In this document: piece by piece, positions 10,866 to 20,626 of the stretch
How the letters are laid out: every line of letters begins with the position of its first letter
Numbering within the stretch: position 1 is the stretch's first letter
NCBI GenBank assembly: GCA_022599915.1
Contig: JAHZLH010000056.1
Span: forward strand, 1 to 60,170
Source of the DNA: Actinomycetes bacterium
Lineage (GTDB): Bacteria; Actinomycetota; Actinomycetes; S36-B12; GCA-2699445
DNA: 60,170 nt
Direction of reading: 5' to 3'
Position numbers and translations under genes: made by a program
The notes under the pieces: model-generated
What the model saw: the letters and a program-made list of their open reading frames with translations, nothing else
Told to the model about the DNA's origin: nothing
The model's database searches: none

Positions 10866-11428
10866 TGCGTATGGTCATCATGGGTCCTCCCGGAGCAGGG
10901 AAGGGCACTCAAGCAACAGTCGTCGCCGAGTCTTTCGGCATTCCACACATCTCCACCGGTGCAATCTTCCGCGAGAACGTGGGTCAGGGCACCGAGCTCG
11001 GCCGCGAAGCCAAAGGTTACATGGACCGTGGTGAGTACGTGCCGGACAGCGTGGTCAATGGCATGGTGGCCGATCGGCTCGCACAGCCCGACACCGAACC
11101 AGGCTTTCTGCTCGATGGCTACCCTCGCACCGTCGATCAACTGCACGAGTTGAACCGACTGCTCGAAGCAGCGAGTCGTCCGCTGGAGCGTGCGGTGGAG
11201 ATCACCGTCAATACCGAAGAGGTTATCCAGCGGCTGTTGAAGCGAGCCGAGACCGAAGGCCGAGCCGATGACACCGAAGATGTCATTCGGCGTCGGATGG
11301 AGGTCTACGCTGCCGAGACCGAGCCATTGATTGCGCTGTACTCCGACCAGGGCATCCTGGTACAGGTAGACGGCATGGGTGGCATCGACGAAGTGAGCGA
11401 GCGGATCCTGGCGGCGCTGCGCGGCTAA
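10865..11428 (+). CDS. adk: Adenylate kinase
   Basis: Converts ATP + AMP to 2 ADP in the cytoplasm. The P-loop GPPGAGKGTQ is at residues 7-16, followed by the AMP-binding ISTGAIFREN and DGYPRT motifs. At 187 residues it is the short form without a zinc LID domain, as in other actinobacteria. The ATG shares a base with the secY TAA. Confidence 0.98.
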   Translation: MRMVIMGPPGAGKGTQATVVAESFGIPHISTGAIFRENVGQGTELGREAKGYMDRGEYVPDSVVNGMVADRLAQPDTEPGFLLDGYPRTVDQLHELNRLLEAASRPLERAVEITVNTEEVIQRLLKRAETEGRADDTEDVIRRRMEVYAAETEPLIALYSDQGILVQVDGMGGIDEVSERILAALRG

Positions 11429-11429
11429 G

Positions 11430-12269
11430 GTGTTTCGCCGACCTGGGGCTATTGAACGAAAGTCCCTAGAACAACTTGTGAAGATGCGGGCCGCCGGTCT
11501 GGTTGTCTCCGACGCCCTCCAAGCTTGTACTGCTGCGGTACGCCCTGGGGTGACCACTGCAGAGCTGGATCAGGTGGCGGCAGATGTCATCGGTGCCGCC
11601 GGAGCCGAACCTTCTTTCCTCGGCTATTTCGGCTTTCCAGCCGTCATCTGTGTGTCGGTCAATGACGAGGTTGTCCATGGCATTCCAGGTGATCGCGAGT
11701 TGGTTGCTGGCGACCTCGTCTCGATCGACTGCGGGGCCATCGTGTCCGGTTGGCACGGCGATGCGGCAGTCACTGTGCCAGTCGGGGAGGTTGCTGAGGA
11801 ACTGACAGCGCTGTCGGAGGCCACCCGCGAGTCACTCTGGGAGGGCATTTGTGCAGCCGCGGTAGGTGGCCGGCTGAGCAATGTGGGAGCGGCCGTGGAG
11901 GGCAGCATCCGAGAAGCCGGCAATGAGTACGGCATCCTGCGGGACTACGTTGGTCACGGCATCGGCTCGCAGATGCATATGGCTCCGTCGGTGGCCAACT
12001 TCGGCCCACCCGGCAAGGGGCCGCGTCTCAAGTCAGGTATGGCAATCGCTATCGAGCCGATGGTGACCCTGGGCAGCCCGGAAGTCTCGGTACTTTCCGA
12101 CGAATGGACCGTCGCGACTGACGCCGGCAACCCGGCTGCGCACTGGGAACACACGATTGCGCTGACCGACCGTGGTCCCTGGGTATTGACCGCCCCCGAT
12201 GGGGGTGCGGCGGAACTTGCCCGCCGCGGGATTGCCTCCCCCGCGCAGGAGTGGGACGGGCTACGGTAG
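11430..12269 (+). CDS. map: Methionine aminopeptidase, type I
   Basis: Removes the initiator methionine from nascent proteins with two divalent metal ions. The 279-residue enzyme shows the family blocks VVHGIPGDRELVAGDLVSID, WHGDAAVTVPVG, YVGHGIGSQMH and AIEPMVTLG, which supply the Asp, His and Glu metal ligands. It starts with GTG one base after adk. The secY-adk-map order is a standard actinobacterial arrangement. Confidence 0.97.
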   Translation: MFRRPGAIERKSLEQLVKMRAAGLVVSDALQACTAAVRPGVTTAELDQVAADVIGAAGAEPSFLGYFGFPAVICVSVNDEVVHGIPGDRELVAGDLVSIDCGAIVSGWHGDAAVTVPVGEVAEELTALSEATRESLWEGICAAAVGGRLSNVGAAVEGSIREAGNEYGILRDYVGHGIGSQMHMAPSVANFGPPGKGPRLKSGMAIAIEPMVTLGSPEVSVLSDEWTVATDAGNPAAHWEHTIALTDRGPWVLTAPDGGAAELARRGIASPAQEWDGLR

Positions 12270-12321
12270 AGGTTGGCCGTCCGATAGATCGGATGAGACG
12301 CTAGTCACAGCGGATCGAGGT

Positions 12322-12350
12322 TTCCGCACCCGGCCCCCATGCCCTACACT
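12322..12350 (+). promoter_or_regulatory. Candidate promoter upstream of infA
   Basis: In the 263-nt gap between map and infA, TTCCGC (12322-12327) and TACACT (12345-12350) are spaced by 17 nt. The -10 is good and the -35 is poor. The gap is long enough for a separate infA-rpmJ promoter with a leader of about 175 nt, but this is inferred from spacing only. Confidence 0.3.
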
Positions 12351-12532
12351 GGCGGTCGGTTCAGTTTTCCTGACCGATCTCTCAGCGGATCTCGCTGCTT
12401 CGGCAGCGGTGACGTCGTGCGGTCGATCTAGGGGCTGATCCGCCATCAGTGTCCGCGTCGGTCCAACCGGCGGGGAACCGGAATGGTGAAGCGGTTGCGG
12501 CCGGAAGTACAGAGACGAGGACGTGTCGAGGA

Positions 12533-12754
12533 ATGGCCAAGAAAGATGGCGCCATCGAACTGGAAGGCGTTGTGGTGGAATCCCTGCCTAACGCAATGTT
12601 CCGGGTCGAGCTCGACAATGGCCACAAAGTCCTAGCGCACATCAGCGGGAAGATGCGGATGCACTACATCCGGATCCTGCCCGATGACCGTGTCGTTGTG
12701 GAGTTGTCTCCGTACGACCTCACCCGCGGTCGGATTACCTACCGGTACAAGTGA
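12533..12754 (+). CDS. infA: Translation initiation factor IF-1
   Basis: IF-1 binds the 30S A site during initiation. The 73-residue S1-fold protein begins [20 protein letters not shown] and ends [15 protein letters not shown], both typical. An in-frame extension upstream exists but is not part of IF-1. The site gaggaATGG gives a short Shine-Dalgarno spacing. Confidence 0.98.
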   Translation: MAKKDGAIELEGVVVESLPNAMFRVELDNGHKVLAHISGKMRMHYIRILPDDRVVVELSPYDLTRGRITYRYK

Positions 12755-12773
12755 TTCGCGAGGAATAGTTCAG

Positions 12774-12887
12774 ATGAAGGTCAAGCCGAGCGTCAAGCCG
12801 ATGTGCGACAAATGCCGCGTCATCAGGCGCAAAGGCGTTGTCCGAGTCATCTGTGACAACCCGCGGCACAAGCAGCGCCAAGGTTAG
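12774..12887 (+). CDS. rpmJ: 50S ribosomal protein L36, zinc-binding type
   Basis: L36, only 37 residues ([20 protein letters not shown] and on), with the C-x2-C...C...H zinc ligands of the C+ form. It is preceded by gaggaa and lies 19 nt after infA. Its stop is followed by a 154-nt structured gap before rpsM. Confidence 0.97.
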   Translation: MKVKPSVKPMCDKCRVIRRKGVVRVICDNPRHKQRQG

Positions 12888-12922
12888 TCCTAGCGCGACA
12901 CAAAACAACGGGTCACCCGACC

Positions 12923-12994
12923 CCCGATCGGCTACGTGTACAGATCGGGACGACACCTCCGGACAGACGGGCCGGAGACCCACCGGGCGGTGGG
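12923..12994 (+). promoter_or_regulatory. Three-hairpin leader between rpmJ and rpsM
   Basis: Three consecutive inverted repeats lie in the 154-nt rpmJ-rpsM gap: CCCGATC/GATCGGG (12923-12949), CTCCGG/CCGGAG (12957-12977) and CCCACC-GGGC-GGTGGG (12979-12994). None is followed by a T-run, so these are not ordinary terminators. In E. coli the alpha operon leader is the binding site for S4, whose gene (rpsD) lies downstream here too. An autoregulatory role is an inference. Confidence 0.5.
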
Positions 12995-13041
12995 ACTGGT
13001 GACCTGCAGGACTCGTCGTGACAGAAGAAGGAAATCGCCCG

Positions 13042-13413
13042 ATGGCACGTCTAGTCGGTGTTGACCTGCCCCGCGACAAGCGGGTCGAGGTAGCACTCAC
13101 CTATATCTACGGAGTCGGAAGGTCGCGGGCCAAGCAGGCCTTGGCCGAGACTGGGATCGACCCCAACTTGCGGGTTCACGATCTCGGTGACCCCGAGTTG
13201 ATCGCACTACGCGACTGGATTGAAGCGAATCTACAGGTCGAGGGTGACCTGCGTCGTGAAGTTCAGGCTGACATTCGCCGCAAGGTGGAAATCGGCTGCT
13301 ACCAGGGAATCCGCCATCGTCGCGGGCTCCCAGTGCACGGCCAACGGACTCACACCAACGCTCGTACTCGCAAGGGTCCGCGCAAGACCGTCGCAGGCAA
13401 GAAGAAGGCCTAA
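13042..13413 (+). CDS. rpsM: 30S ribosomal protein S13
   Basis: S13 contacts the P-site tRNA and forms an intersubunit bridge. The ATG at 13042, behind gaagaagga, gives 123 residues starting [20 protein letters not shown] and ending with the [20 protein letters not shown] signature. A GTG eight codons upstream (13018) is less likely because that purine-rich site would then be coding. Confidence 0.97.
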   Translation: MARLVGVDLPRDKRVEVALTYIYGVGRSRAKQALAETGIDPNLRVHDLGDPELIALRDWIEANLQVEGDLRREVQADIRRKVEIGCYQGIRHRRGLPVHGQRTHTNARTRKGPRKTVAGKKKA

Positions 13414-13450
13414 GGCCGCAACCAACGAGTTGTAGGAGAGAACTAGATAT

Positions 13451-13849
13451 ATGCCTCCCAAGAGCAGTGGCGCTAAAAAGAGTCGTCGCAAAGAGAAGAA
13501 GAACGTTGCCCAGGGGCACGCTCACATAAAGAGCACGTTCAACAACACCATCATCACCATTACGGATCCGACCGGAGCGGTGCTCGCCTGGTCCTCAGCT
13601 GGCCAGGTGGGTTTCAAGGGCAGCCGCAAGTCCACACCGTTTGCCGCACAGATGGCCGCTGAGGCCGCTGCACGACGCGCCATGGACCACGGCATGCGCA
13701 AGGTAGACGTATTCGTACGCGGTCCGGGCTCCGGTCGAGAGACTGCGATCCGCTCACTGCAGGCCACTGGCCTGGAGGTGGGCTCCATTTCCGACGTGAC
13801 CCCAATCGCCTTCAACGGCTGCCGCCCGCCCAAGCGGCGCCGGGTTTGA
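13451..13849 (+). CDS. rpsK: 30S ribosomal protein S11
   Basis: S11 forms part of the platform near the mRNA exit. The 132 residues include [18 protein letters not shown] and the C-terminal [18 protein letters not shown]. It is the second gene of the alpha-operon order rpsM-rpsK-rpsD-rpoA-rplQ. Confidence 0.98.
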   Translation: MPPKSSGAKKSRRKEKKNVAQGHAHIKSTFNNTIITITDPTGAVLAWSSAGQVGFKGSRKSTPFAAQMAAEAAARRAMDHGMRKVDVFVRGPGSGRETAIRSLQATGLEVGSISDVTPIAFNGCRPPKRRRV

Positions 13850-13866
13850 GCAGGAGAGAGATTTAG

Positions 13867-14493
13867 ATGGCTCGATACACCGGACCCGACTGCAAGCGTT
13901 GCCGCCGGGAGAAGACCAAGCTGTTCCTCAAGGGCAGCAAGTGCTACACCAACTGCCCGCTGGAGCGGAAAGCCTATCCGCCGGGTATGCACGGCCAGGC
14001 GCGCCGCCCCAAGGAGTCAGAGTACTTGCTGCAGATGCGCGAAAAGCAGAAGTGCGCTCGTATCTACGGTGTGCTGGAAAAGCAGTTCCGTGGCTACTTC
14101 GCTGAGGCGTCTCGTCGTCCCGGCAAAACCGGCGAAAACCTGCTGCGGATCTTGGAAAGTCGCCTCGACAATGTTGTCTACCGGGCTGGCTTTGCCTCCT
14201 CGCGTGACATGGCGCGCCAGTTGGTGCTTCACGGCCACTTCACCGTCAACGGTCACAAGGTTGACATTCCGTCCTACCGGGTCAGCCCAACCGACATTGT
14301 CGAAGTGAAGGCTTCCTCCCGGGAGCTGACTCCCTTCCTAGCGGCGATCAATGATGCTGGTCTTCGCGAAGTGCCGGGTTGGCTGGAAGCGATCCCCACT
14401 CAGCTGCGCATCCTGATCCACTCACTGCCGGAACGGCAGGCGATCGATACGGACGTGCAGGAACAGTTGATCGTCGAGCTTTACTCGAAGTGA
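13867..14493 (+). CDS. rpsD: 30S ribosomal protein S4
   Basis: S4 nucleates 30S assembly and in several bacteria represses its own operon. The 208-residue protein has an N-terminal cysteine cluster (CKRCRREKTKLFLKGSKCYT...C), so it is the zinc-binding form. The S4 RNA-binding domain follows (LESRLDNVVYRAGFASSRDM). It is followed by two small inverted repeats before rpoA. Confidence 0.98.
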   Translation: MARYTGPDCKRCRREKTKLFLKGSKCYTNCPLERKAYPPGMHGQARRPKESEYLLQMREKQKCARIYGVLEKQFRGYFAEASRRPGKTGENLLRILESRLDNVVYRAGFASSRDMARQLVLHGHFTVNGHKVDIPSYRVSPTDIVEVKASSRELTPFLAAINDAGLREVPGWLEAIPTQLRILIHSLPERQAIDTDVQEQLIVELYSK

Positions 14494-14496
14494 TCT

Positions 14497-14528
14497 TCGG
14501 GGCTACTCAGCCCCGACCAATCTTGGTC
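14497..14528 (+). promoter_or_regulatory. Two inverted repeats between rpsD and rpoA
   Basis: TCGGGGCT-ACTC-AGCCCCGA (14497-14516) is a strong 8-bp stem starting four bases after the rpsD stop. GACCAA...TTGGTC (14515-14528) overlaps its last two bases. No T-run follows. It could attenuate or mark a processing site between rpsD and rpoA; the sequence does not settle which. Confidence 0.45.
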
Positions 14529-14564
14529 GTCATATAGCGGGCGGCCACGGAAAGGAAAAAAGAA

Positions 14565-15578
14565 GTGCTCATCACCAAGCGACCCGTTCTGCGTGAGGAA
14601 ACGCTGTCGGACTACCGTTCCAAGTTTGTCTTGGAACCGCTAGAACCCGGCTTCGGCTACACGTTGGGCAACTCGCTGCGTCGGACGCTGCTATCCAGCA
14701 TTCCCGGCGCTGCAGTCACCAGCATCAAGATTGATGGCGTCCAGCATGAGTTCTCCACCATCGAAGGCGTGAAAGAGGATGTCATTGAGATCATCCTGAA
14801 CGTCAAGGGGCTGGTGGTCTCCATCGACGGCGACGACGTGGCTACCGCCTACATCACCAAGACCGGACCGGGGCTGGTAACCGCCGCCGACATCCAGTTG
14901 CCTGCTGGTGTCGAGGTGCACAACCCGGACCTCGTGATCGCCTCACTGGACGATCGCGGTCAGTTGGAAATGGAGCTGACCATTGAGGCTGGTCGTGGCT
15001 ATGTCACCGCGCAGCCCCCGCCCCGGGATGCCGGCGGTGAGATCGGTCGGATCCCGGTGGACTCGATCTACTCACCAGTGTTGAAGGTGACCTACAAGGT
15101 AGAAGCCACCCGTGTGGAACAGCGCACTGACTATGACCGCCTCGTTGTCGACGTGACGACTAAGCCCTCGATCGAGCCGCGCGATGCCCTTGCCTCTGCT
15201 GGTCGGACGCTCGTTGAGCTGTTCGGACTGGCACGGGAGTTGAACGTCGAGGCCGAGGGTCTCGATCTCGGGCCGTCCCCTGAAGAGGAAGAGGACAACG
15301 CTCTACTGGCGACCTCGATTGATACATTGAACTTGTCGGTGCGTTCGCACAACTGCCTCAAGCGTGAAGGTATCCAGACCGTAGGCGAGTTGATTACTCG
15401 CTCGGAAGCGGATCTGTTGGATATCCGGAACTTCGGCAGTAAGAGCATCGACGAGGTCAAGGACAAGCTGGTCGAGATGGGCCTCGCGCTGCGTGACAGC
15501 CCGCCCGGTTTCGACCCGTCGCAGGTCGTCTACTACGGCGACGATGACGGCGGCTTCGCCGAGACTGAGCAGTACTAA
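14565..15578 (+). CDS. rpoA: RNA polymerase subunit alpha
   Basis: The alpha subunit, scaffold of RNA polymerase. It has 337 residues with the N-terminal dimerisation domain ([20 protein letters not shown]) and an alpha-CTD from about residue 250 with [20 protein letters not shown]. It starts with GTG behind aaaggaaaaaag. It precedes rplQ as usual. Confidence 0.98.
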   Translation: MLITKRPVLREETLSDYRSKFVLEPLEPGFGYTLGNSLRRTLLSSIPGAAVTSIKIDGVQHEFSTIEGVKEDVIEIILNVKGLVVSIDGDDVATAYITKTGPGLVTAADIQLPAGVEVHNPDLVIASLDDRGQLEMELTIEAGRGYVTAQPPPRDAGGEIGRIPVDSIYSPVLKVTYKVEATRVEQRTDYDRLVVDVTTKPSIEPRDALASAGRTLVELFGLARELNVEAEGLDLGPSPEEEEDNALLATSIDTLNLSVRSHNCLKREGIQTVGELITRSEADLLDIRNFGSKSIDEVKDKLVEMGLALRDSPPGFDPSQVVYYGDDDGGFAETEQY

Positions 15579-15603
15579 GCAACCACAGGAGTCAGGAGTA
15601 GTC

Positions 15604-16197
15604 ATGCCTACCCCAACTAAGGGCGCCCGTCTTGGGGGCAGTCCGGCGCATCAGCGGTTGATGCTGGCCAATCTGGCCACCGCGCTGTTCGAGCACGGCC
15701 GAATTACCACCACTGAGACTAAGGCGAAGCGGTTGCGGCCGTTCGCCGAGCGGTTGGTCACCAAGGCCAAGCGCGATGATCTGGCTTCCCGTCGACGGGT
15801 CGCTGCGGTTATCAAGGATCCCACCGTGGTCCATGAGTTGTTCACTGAGATCGCTCCCGGCTATGCCGGTCGGCCAGGTGGCTACACCCGGATTACCAAG
15901 ATCGGTCCGCGCAAGGGTGACAACGCCCCGATGGCGGTCATCGAGCTGGTAGAACCGCTCGCGGAGCAGACCGTGGCTGAAGCGACTGCTGCGACCAAGC
16001 GGGCGGCCAAGGAGGCTGCTGCCGCCGAGGCCGCCGACGCTAGCGAGGAGTCAACCACCGAGGAGACCGCCGACGAGGTGACCCCGGAAGCGTCCGAGGA
16101 GTTAGCAGAAGAACCGACAGCCGCCGCCGACGACTCCGCTGTCGCCGAAGCTGCCGACGATGAGTCGGACTCGGAAGAGGATGACGCCGCGAAGTGA
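15604..16197 (+). CDS. rplQ: 50S ribosomal protein L17 with acidic tail
   Basis: L17 lies at the tunnel exit side. The core (about residues 1-120) begins [20 protein letters not shown] and ends with [21 protein letters not shown] further 75 or so residues, nearly all Ala, Glu, Asp, Thr and Ser, make it 197 aa. Such tails are common in actinobacterial L17. The stop overlaps the truA GTG. Confidence 0.97.
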   Translation: MPTPTKGARLGGSPAHQRLMLANLATALFEHGRITTTETKAKRLRPFAERLVTKAKRDDLASRRRVAAVIKDPTVVHELFTEIAPGYAGRPGGYTRITKIGPRKGDNAPMAVIELVEPLAEQTVAEATAATKRAAKEAAAAEAADASEESTTEETADEVTPEASEELAEEPTAAADDSAVAEAADDESDSEEDDAAK

Positions 16198-17066
16198 CCA
16201 GCCCGGGCGCTGACCCGCGCGCTGTGCCACCTGGTCGGACCAGAATTCGGCTCGACCTCGGTTATGACGGCACCGGTTTGTCCGGCTGGGCCCGGCAACC
16301 CGGACTGGACACGGTTCAGCAGCGGGTGGAATCGGCGCTCGCTGAAGTCTGCGGTGAACCGATCTCGGTGCATTGCGCCGGGCGTACTGATGCGGGGGTG
16401 CATGCCCGAGGCCAAGTGGCGCATGCGGATATCCCGGAGCAAGCCCTAGTACGGCGTACCTGGTACGGCCTGGTCGCACAGCTGAATCGACTGATGGGGC
16501 CGCAAGTCTTCTGTCGAGCGGTCACTGCTGCGCCAGCGGACTTTGATGCTCGGTTTGCGGCATTGTCGCGTCACTACAGCTACCGGATCTGTGACGATCC
16601 GCAGCAACGGGATCCACTCACGCGAAACTTTGTGGTCTTTCACCCCCGTGCGCTGGCTGAGTCGAGCATGGCCACCGCAGCGGCAGCGCTCGTTGGAGAG
16701 CACGACTTCGCGGCCTTCTGTCGGGCGAAAGCCGGCGCGACCACAATCCGCCGCGTTTTGTACCTCACGGTTCTCCGAGGAGCTCCCGGACTGCTGACTA
16801 TCAACATCGGTGCGGACGCGTTTTGTCATTCCATGGTGCGCTCCGTTGTTGGTGCTTTGGTTGCTGTGGGTGAGGGGCGACGAGCGCCGGAGTGGGTGGC
16901 GGCGGTGCTGTCCGCCCAGGAACGGGACTCGGCAGCCGGCGTGATGCCCGCCGCCGGGCTGGTCTTGCAGCGGGTGGACTACCCGCCGCCGGCGGAAATG
17001 GCTGCGCGTATCCGGGAGGCTCGCCAACTGCGTACGGCCGAGCCAACTGACGGTCAACAGCCGTAA
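16194..17066 (+). CDS. truA: tRNA pseudouridine(38-40) synthase TruA
   Basis: Isomerises uridines 38-40 in the tRNA anticodon arm. The catalytic aspartate is D66 in [32 protein letters not shown] is the N-terminal signature. At 290 residues it is a normal length. The GTG start overlaps the rplQ stop, so it is co-translated with the alpha operon. Confidence 0.96.
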   Translation: MTSPGADPRAVPPGRTRIRLDLGYDGTGLSGWARQPGLDTVQQRVESALAEVCGEPISVHCAGRTDAGVHARGQVAHADIPEQALVRRTWYGLVAQLNRLMGPQVFCRAVTAAPADFDARFAALSRHYSYRICDDPQQRDPLTRNFVVFHPRALAESSMATAAAALVGEHDFAAFCRAKAGATTIRRVLYLTVLRGAPGLLTINIGADAFCHSMVRSVVGALVAVGEGRRAPEWVAAVLSAQERDSAAGVMPAAGLVLQRVDYPPPAEMAARIREARQLRTAEPTDGQQP

Positions 17067-17168
17067 GTAGGAGTGCGAATTTTCTGGAATCTAGCGCGCA
17101 TCGAATCTCGCGATCTGCAACGCTGGCGCCGGAAGAATCCCGAACCCTAACGATCTTCGGAGGATCAC

Positions 17169-18137
17169 ATGCGTGTGGTAGTCGCTCTCGGTGGAAACGC
17201 GTTGCAGAAGCGTGGCGAGGCAATGACGGTAGAGAACCAGCGAGAGAACGTGCGGATCGCTTGCCGGGCGTTGTCGCCAGTTGCCATGGAGAATGAGCTA
17301 GTCATTTCGCACGGTAATGGTCCACAGGTCGGTCTACTAGCGCTGCAGGCATCCTCTTATGAGGAGGAATCCGAATACCCGTTTGACGTGTTGGGTGCTC
17401 AGACGGAGGGAATGATTGGCTACTTTATCGAGCAGGAACTCGGCAACCTGCTGCCGATCGAGAAGCCCATTGCCACGATCCTCACCATGACCGAAGTAGA
17501 TGCCGATGATCCGGCCATGGCAGATCCGACGAAGTTTGTCGGTCCGGTGTACACCGAGGAAGATGCCAACCGGTTGGCCGCTGAGCGGGGCTGGATAGTG
17601 AAGCCTGACGGTGACGTCTGGCGCCGGGTGGTGCCGTCGCCGGAGCCCAAGCGGATTTTTGAAATCAAGCCGATCAAAACGCTGCTGAATATGGGTGCTG
17701 TTGTCGTTTGTACCGGTGGTGGCGGAATCCCCACGATGTACGAGAAAGAAGACCACGTCGAAGGGCCCTGGGACTTCAACCCCAAGCACCTCGTCGGCGT
17801 CGAAGCCGTGATCGATAAAGATCGGTCCTCAATGGTGTTGGCCGACGATCTCGAGGCCGACCTGTTAGTCATCGCCACTGATGCTGACGCGGTCTACCTG
17901 GATTGGGGGACTCCCGATCAGCGAGGGATAAAAGAGGCCTCCCCGGAGTCGCTGGAGGCGTTTGATTTCCCGGCTGGGTCGATGGGACCCAAGGTCGAGG
18001 CCGCGGCGGATTTCGCTCGAAAGCGCCCCGGTGCATCAGCTGTCATCGGAGCATTGGAGGATCTGCCGGGGATCCTGGCCGGAGAGAAGGGCACTCGTGT
18101 CACCGCGGGTGTGGCCGAGATCACCTACCACTCCTGA
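17169..18137 (+). CDS. arcC: Carbamate kinase
   Basis: Amino-acid kinase fold enzyme, ADP + carbamoyl phosphate to ATP + carbamate. Motifs are [14 protein letters not shown] at the N-terminus, [16 protein letters not shown] (about residues 43-58) and [10 protein letters not shown]. The 322-residue length fits the family. It has a good site (cggagga) and stands alone between truA and the rplM promoter. No arginine deiminase (arcA) or ornithine carbamoyltransferase (arcB) lies nearby, so the source of its carbamoyl phosphate is unclear. Confidence 0.93.
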   Translation: MRVVVALGGNALQKRGEAMTVENQRENVRIACRALSPVAMENELVISHGNGPQVGLLALQASSYEEESEYPFDVLGAQTEGMIGYFIEQELGNLLPIEKPIATILTMTEVDADDPAMADPTKFVGPVYTEEDANRLAAERGWIVKPDGDVWRRVVPSPEPKRIFEIKPIKTLLNMGAVVVCTGGGGIPTMYEKEDHVEGPWDFNPKHLVGVEAVIDKDRSSMVLADDLEADLLVIATDADAVYLDWGTPDQRGIKEASPESLEAFDFPAGSMGPKVEAAADFARKRPGASAVIGALEDLPGILAGEKGTRVTAGVAEITYHS

Positions 18138-18167
18138 ATCGATACGCGGTAAGTGGTGGGATCGGCT

Positions 18168-18197
18168 TTGACCCTTGGCACTTGGCATGGGTACCAT
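18168..18197 (+). promoter_or_regulatory. Promoter of rplM-rpsI
   Basis: TTGACC (18168-18173) and TACCAT (18192-18197), spaced by 18 nt, resemble a vegetative actinobacterial sigma-A promoter. Transcription would start near 18204, giving an 80-nt leader before the rplM GTG. Confidence 0.6.
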
Positions 18198-18283
18198 AAC
18201 GAGGTTGCTGTGCGGCCAAGTGCCGCCCGCGGCGGCAGGTCCGCTGCAGCAACTAAGAACCATGGACTAGTCAGGGAGTAGAC

Positions 18284-18727
18284 GTGCGCACCTACACGCC
18301 CAAGCCGGGTGACGTCGAGCGACAGTGGCATGTCATCGACGCCACCGACGTAGTGCTCGGCCGGCTTGCCAGCCACGCAGCGAAGTTGCTGCGTGGTAAG
18401 CACAAGCCGACCTTCGCGCCGCACGTCGATTCTGGCGACTTTGTCATCGTCATCAATGCGAACAAGGTCGCGTTGAGCGGCTCGAAGCCGACCGACAAAT
18501 TGGACTACCGCCACTCCAACTATCCCGGTGGTTTGTCCAGCACCTCCTACGGCGAACTGCGTGAAGAAAATCCGCGGCGGCTGATCGAGAAGGCGGTGGG
18601 TGGCATGCTGCCGCACAACACTCTCGGTCGGCAGCAGTTGACCAAGTTGAAGGTCTACAGTGGCCCGGACCATCCGCATGGCGCGCAGCAGCCGCAACCC
18701 TACGAGATCACCCAGGTGGCCCAGTGA
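18284..18727 (+). CDS. rplM: 50S ribosomal protein L13
   Basis: L13 is an early large-subunit assembly protein. The 147 residues start [20 protein letters not shown] and include the [20 protein letters not shown] signature. It begins with GTG after cagggag and overlaps rpsI by four bases (GTGA). Confidence 0.97.
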   Translation: MRTYTPKPGDVERQWHVIDATDVVLGRLASHAAKLLRGKHKPTFAPHVDSGDFVIVINANKVALSGSKPTDKLDYRHSNYPGGLSSTSYGELREENPRRLIEKAVGGMLPHNTLGRQQLTKLKVYSGPDHPHGAQQPQPYEITQVAQ

Positions 18728-19221
18728 GCGAGAACGACAGCATGACTAAGCAGGCTGAAGAGGTTGAGCAGACCGAAGCGGTTGAGCAGACCGAGGAAGC
18801 TGCCCCGGCAGTGCCCACTGTGTCCGTGACCGCTGGCAGCGAGGCCGCCACCGGGCGTCGCAAGGAAGCCGTGGCGCGGGTTCGGATCGTAGCCGGATCG
18901 GGTGAGTGGCAGGTGAACGGTCGCACGTTGGCGGAGTACTTCCCCAACAAGGTGCACCAGCAGCTGGTGGCCAGCCCATTGGCGCTCACCGGCACGTTGG
19001 GTCAGTTTGACGTCATCGCCAATATCCACGGTGGCGGCGCCTCCGGCCAGGCTGGTGCGTTGCGACTAGCAGTGGCGCGGGCACTGAACGACTTCGACAC
19101 TGAAGCCTTCCGGCCAGAGCTGAAGAAGGCTGGTTTCCTCAGCCGCGACGCTCGGGTCAAGGAGCGCAAGAAGTACGGCCTTAAGAAGGCGCGTAAGGCA
19201 CCGCAGTACTCCAAGCGCTGA
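18724..19221 (+). CDS. rpsI: 30S ribosomal protein S9 with acidic N-terminus
   Basis: S9, whose C-terminal [12 protein letters not shown] tail reaches the P-site tRNA. The core starts near residue 40 ([12 protein letters not shown]). About 38 preceding residues are rich in Glu, Ala and Val, making 165 aa against the usual 130; such extensions are seen in actinobacteria. It begins with GTG overlapping the rplM stop. Confidence 0.97.
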   Translation: MSENDSMTKQAEEVEQTEAVEQTEEAAPAVPTVSVTAGSEAATGRRKEAVARVRIVAGSGEWQVNGRTLAEYFPNKVHQQLVASPLALTGTLGQFDVIANIHGGGASGQAGALRLAVARALNDFDTEAFRPELKKAGFLSRDARVKERKKYGLKKARKAPQYSKR

Positions 19222-19228
19222 TCGTCTG

Positions 19229-20572
19229 ATGGGTCGCCTATTCGGCACCGATGGAGTCCGTGGGCTTGCCAACCGCGATCTCACGCCAGAACTAGCTCTG
19301 GCTGTCGCTGGTGCTGCCGCGCGAGAACTGGGCAGCAACAGTAGTGGTCGGGCCACTGCGGTCGTCGGCCGTGATCCCCGGGCAAGTGGTGAGTTCTTGG
19401 CTGCTGCCGTTTGTGCGGGCATCGCTGCCGCTGGTGTTGATGTCTGGGATGTGGGTGTCCTGCCCACTCCGGCAGTCGCCTTCCTCACGGATTCCACTGG
19501 CGCGGATTTCGGGGTGATGTTATCCGCCTCGCACAACCCCATGCCCGACAATGGCATCAAGATCTTTGCTCGCGGTGGTCGCAAACTCGCAGATGACGTG
19601 GAAGACCGCATTGAGCAGGCCATTACTGCCTCGGTGCCCGGCCCGACCGGCGCCGACGTTGGCCGTATTCGCATCGGGGGTGACCCACTGTCGGACTATG
19701 TGGCTCATGTTGTCGCTTCGGTGGATCATCGTCTCGACGACCTGCATGTGGTGGTGGACGGCGCAAACGGCGCGGCCAGCGACGCGTCACCGCGAGTACT
19801 CCGCGAACTCGGGGCGACGGTATCGGTGATTCACACCGAGCCGGATGGCTGCAACATCAATGACGGTTGCGGCTCCACCCATATGGCAGACCTCGCCGCT
19901 GCGGTACAAGAATTGGGCGCAGATGTAGGCATTGCCCACGATGGCGATGCGGATCGCTGCCTGGCGGTGGATGCAACCGGCAACTTCGTCGATGGCGATC
20001 AAATCATGGCTGTGCTCGCGCTGGCGATGCGAGACAACGGTCACCTAGTCGACAGCACCGTGGTGGCCACGGTGATGTCCAACTTAGGGTTCAAACTGGC
20101 GATGCAGCGGCAAGGCCTCACGGTCGTCGAGACTGCTGTTGGCGATCGCTATGTTTTGGAAGCCATGCGGGCCGCTGGCTACAACCTGGGTGGCGAACAA
20201 AGCGGTCACGTACTTCTGCTCGATCACGCCACTACCGGTGACGGCGTTCTCACGGCTGCCCACCTGCTCAGTCGAGTTGCCGCCACCGGGACTTCGCTGG
20301 CTGAACTCGCGGCAGTAATGCAACGACTGCCGCAAATCCTGATCAACGTTCCTGGTGTGGACAAGTCGCGAATGCCGGAGAACGAAGCGATTGCGACCGC
20401 TGTCCGAGCAGCCGAGGAAAAACTGGGTGAGACCGGTCGAGTGTTGTTGCGGCCATCGGGTACCGAACCACTCGTGCGGGTCATGGTGGAGGCAGCCACT
20501 CAGGCGGAGGCGGAGCGTTTCGCCGAGATGTTGGCTGAGGTAGTGCGCACTGAGTTGGCTCTCGACTCCTGA
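19229..20572 (+). CDS. glmM: Phosphoglucosamine mutase
   Basis: Interconverts glucosamine-6-P and glucosamine-1-P on the way to UDP-GlcNAc for peptidoglycan. The phospho-serine is S101 in the [16 protein letters not shown] motif; the metal loop is DGDADRC, and the C-terminal phosphate loop is [12 protein letters not shown]. The length is normal (447 aa). It follows rpsI by 7 nt and is followed by glmS, which supplies its substrate. Confidence 0.97.
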   Translation: MGRLFGTDGVRGLANRDLTPELALAVAGAAARELGSNSSGRATAVVGRDPRASGEFLAAAVCAGIAAAGVDVWDVGVLPTPAVAFLTDSTGADFGVMLSASHNPMPDNGIKIFARGGRKLADDVEDRIEQAITASVPGPTGADVGRIRIGGDPLSDYVAHVVASVDHRLDDLHVVVDGANGAASDASPRVLRELGATVSVIHTEPDGCNINDGCGSTHMADLAAAVQELGADVGIAHDGDADRCLAVDATGNFVDGDQIMAVLALAMRDNGHLVDSTVVATVMSNLGFKLAMQRQGLTVVETAVGDRYVLEAMRAAGYNLGGEQSGHVLLLDHATTGDGVLTAAHLLSRVAATGTSLAELAAVMQRLPQILINVPGVDKSRMPENEAIATAVRAAEEKLGETGRVLLRPSGTEPLVRVMVEAATQAEAERFAEMLAEVVRTELALDS

Positions 20573-20613
20573 ACTCTCGCCGGGTGATGTCGTCTACCTG
20601 GGTCCTTTGGCCC

Positions 20614-20619
20614 TAGGCT
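20614..20619 (+). promoter_or_regulatory. Candidate -10 of a leaderless glmS transcript
   Basis: TAGGCT ends 7 nt before the glmS ATG and no Shine-Dalgarno-like sequence lies in between. A transcript starting here would begin at or next to the ATG. There is no recognisable -35. Confidence 0.4.
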
Positions 20620-20626
20620 TTCCCTC

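Noticed and set aside
18138-18283. Possible tRNA or small RNA gene before rplM
   Set aside because: No cloverleaf pairing or conserved TPsiC arm seen; the stretch is explained by a promoter and leader.
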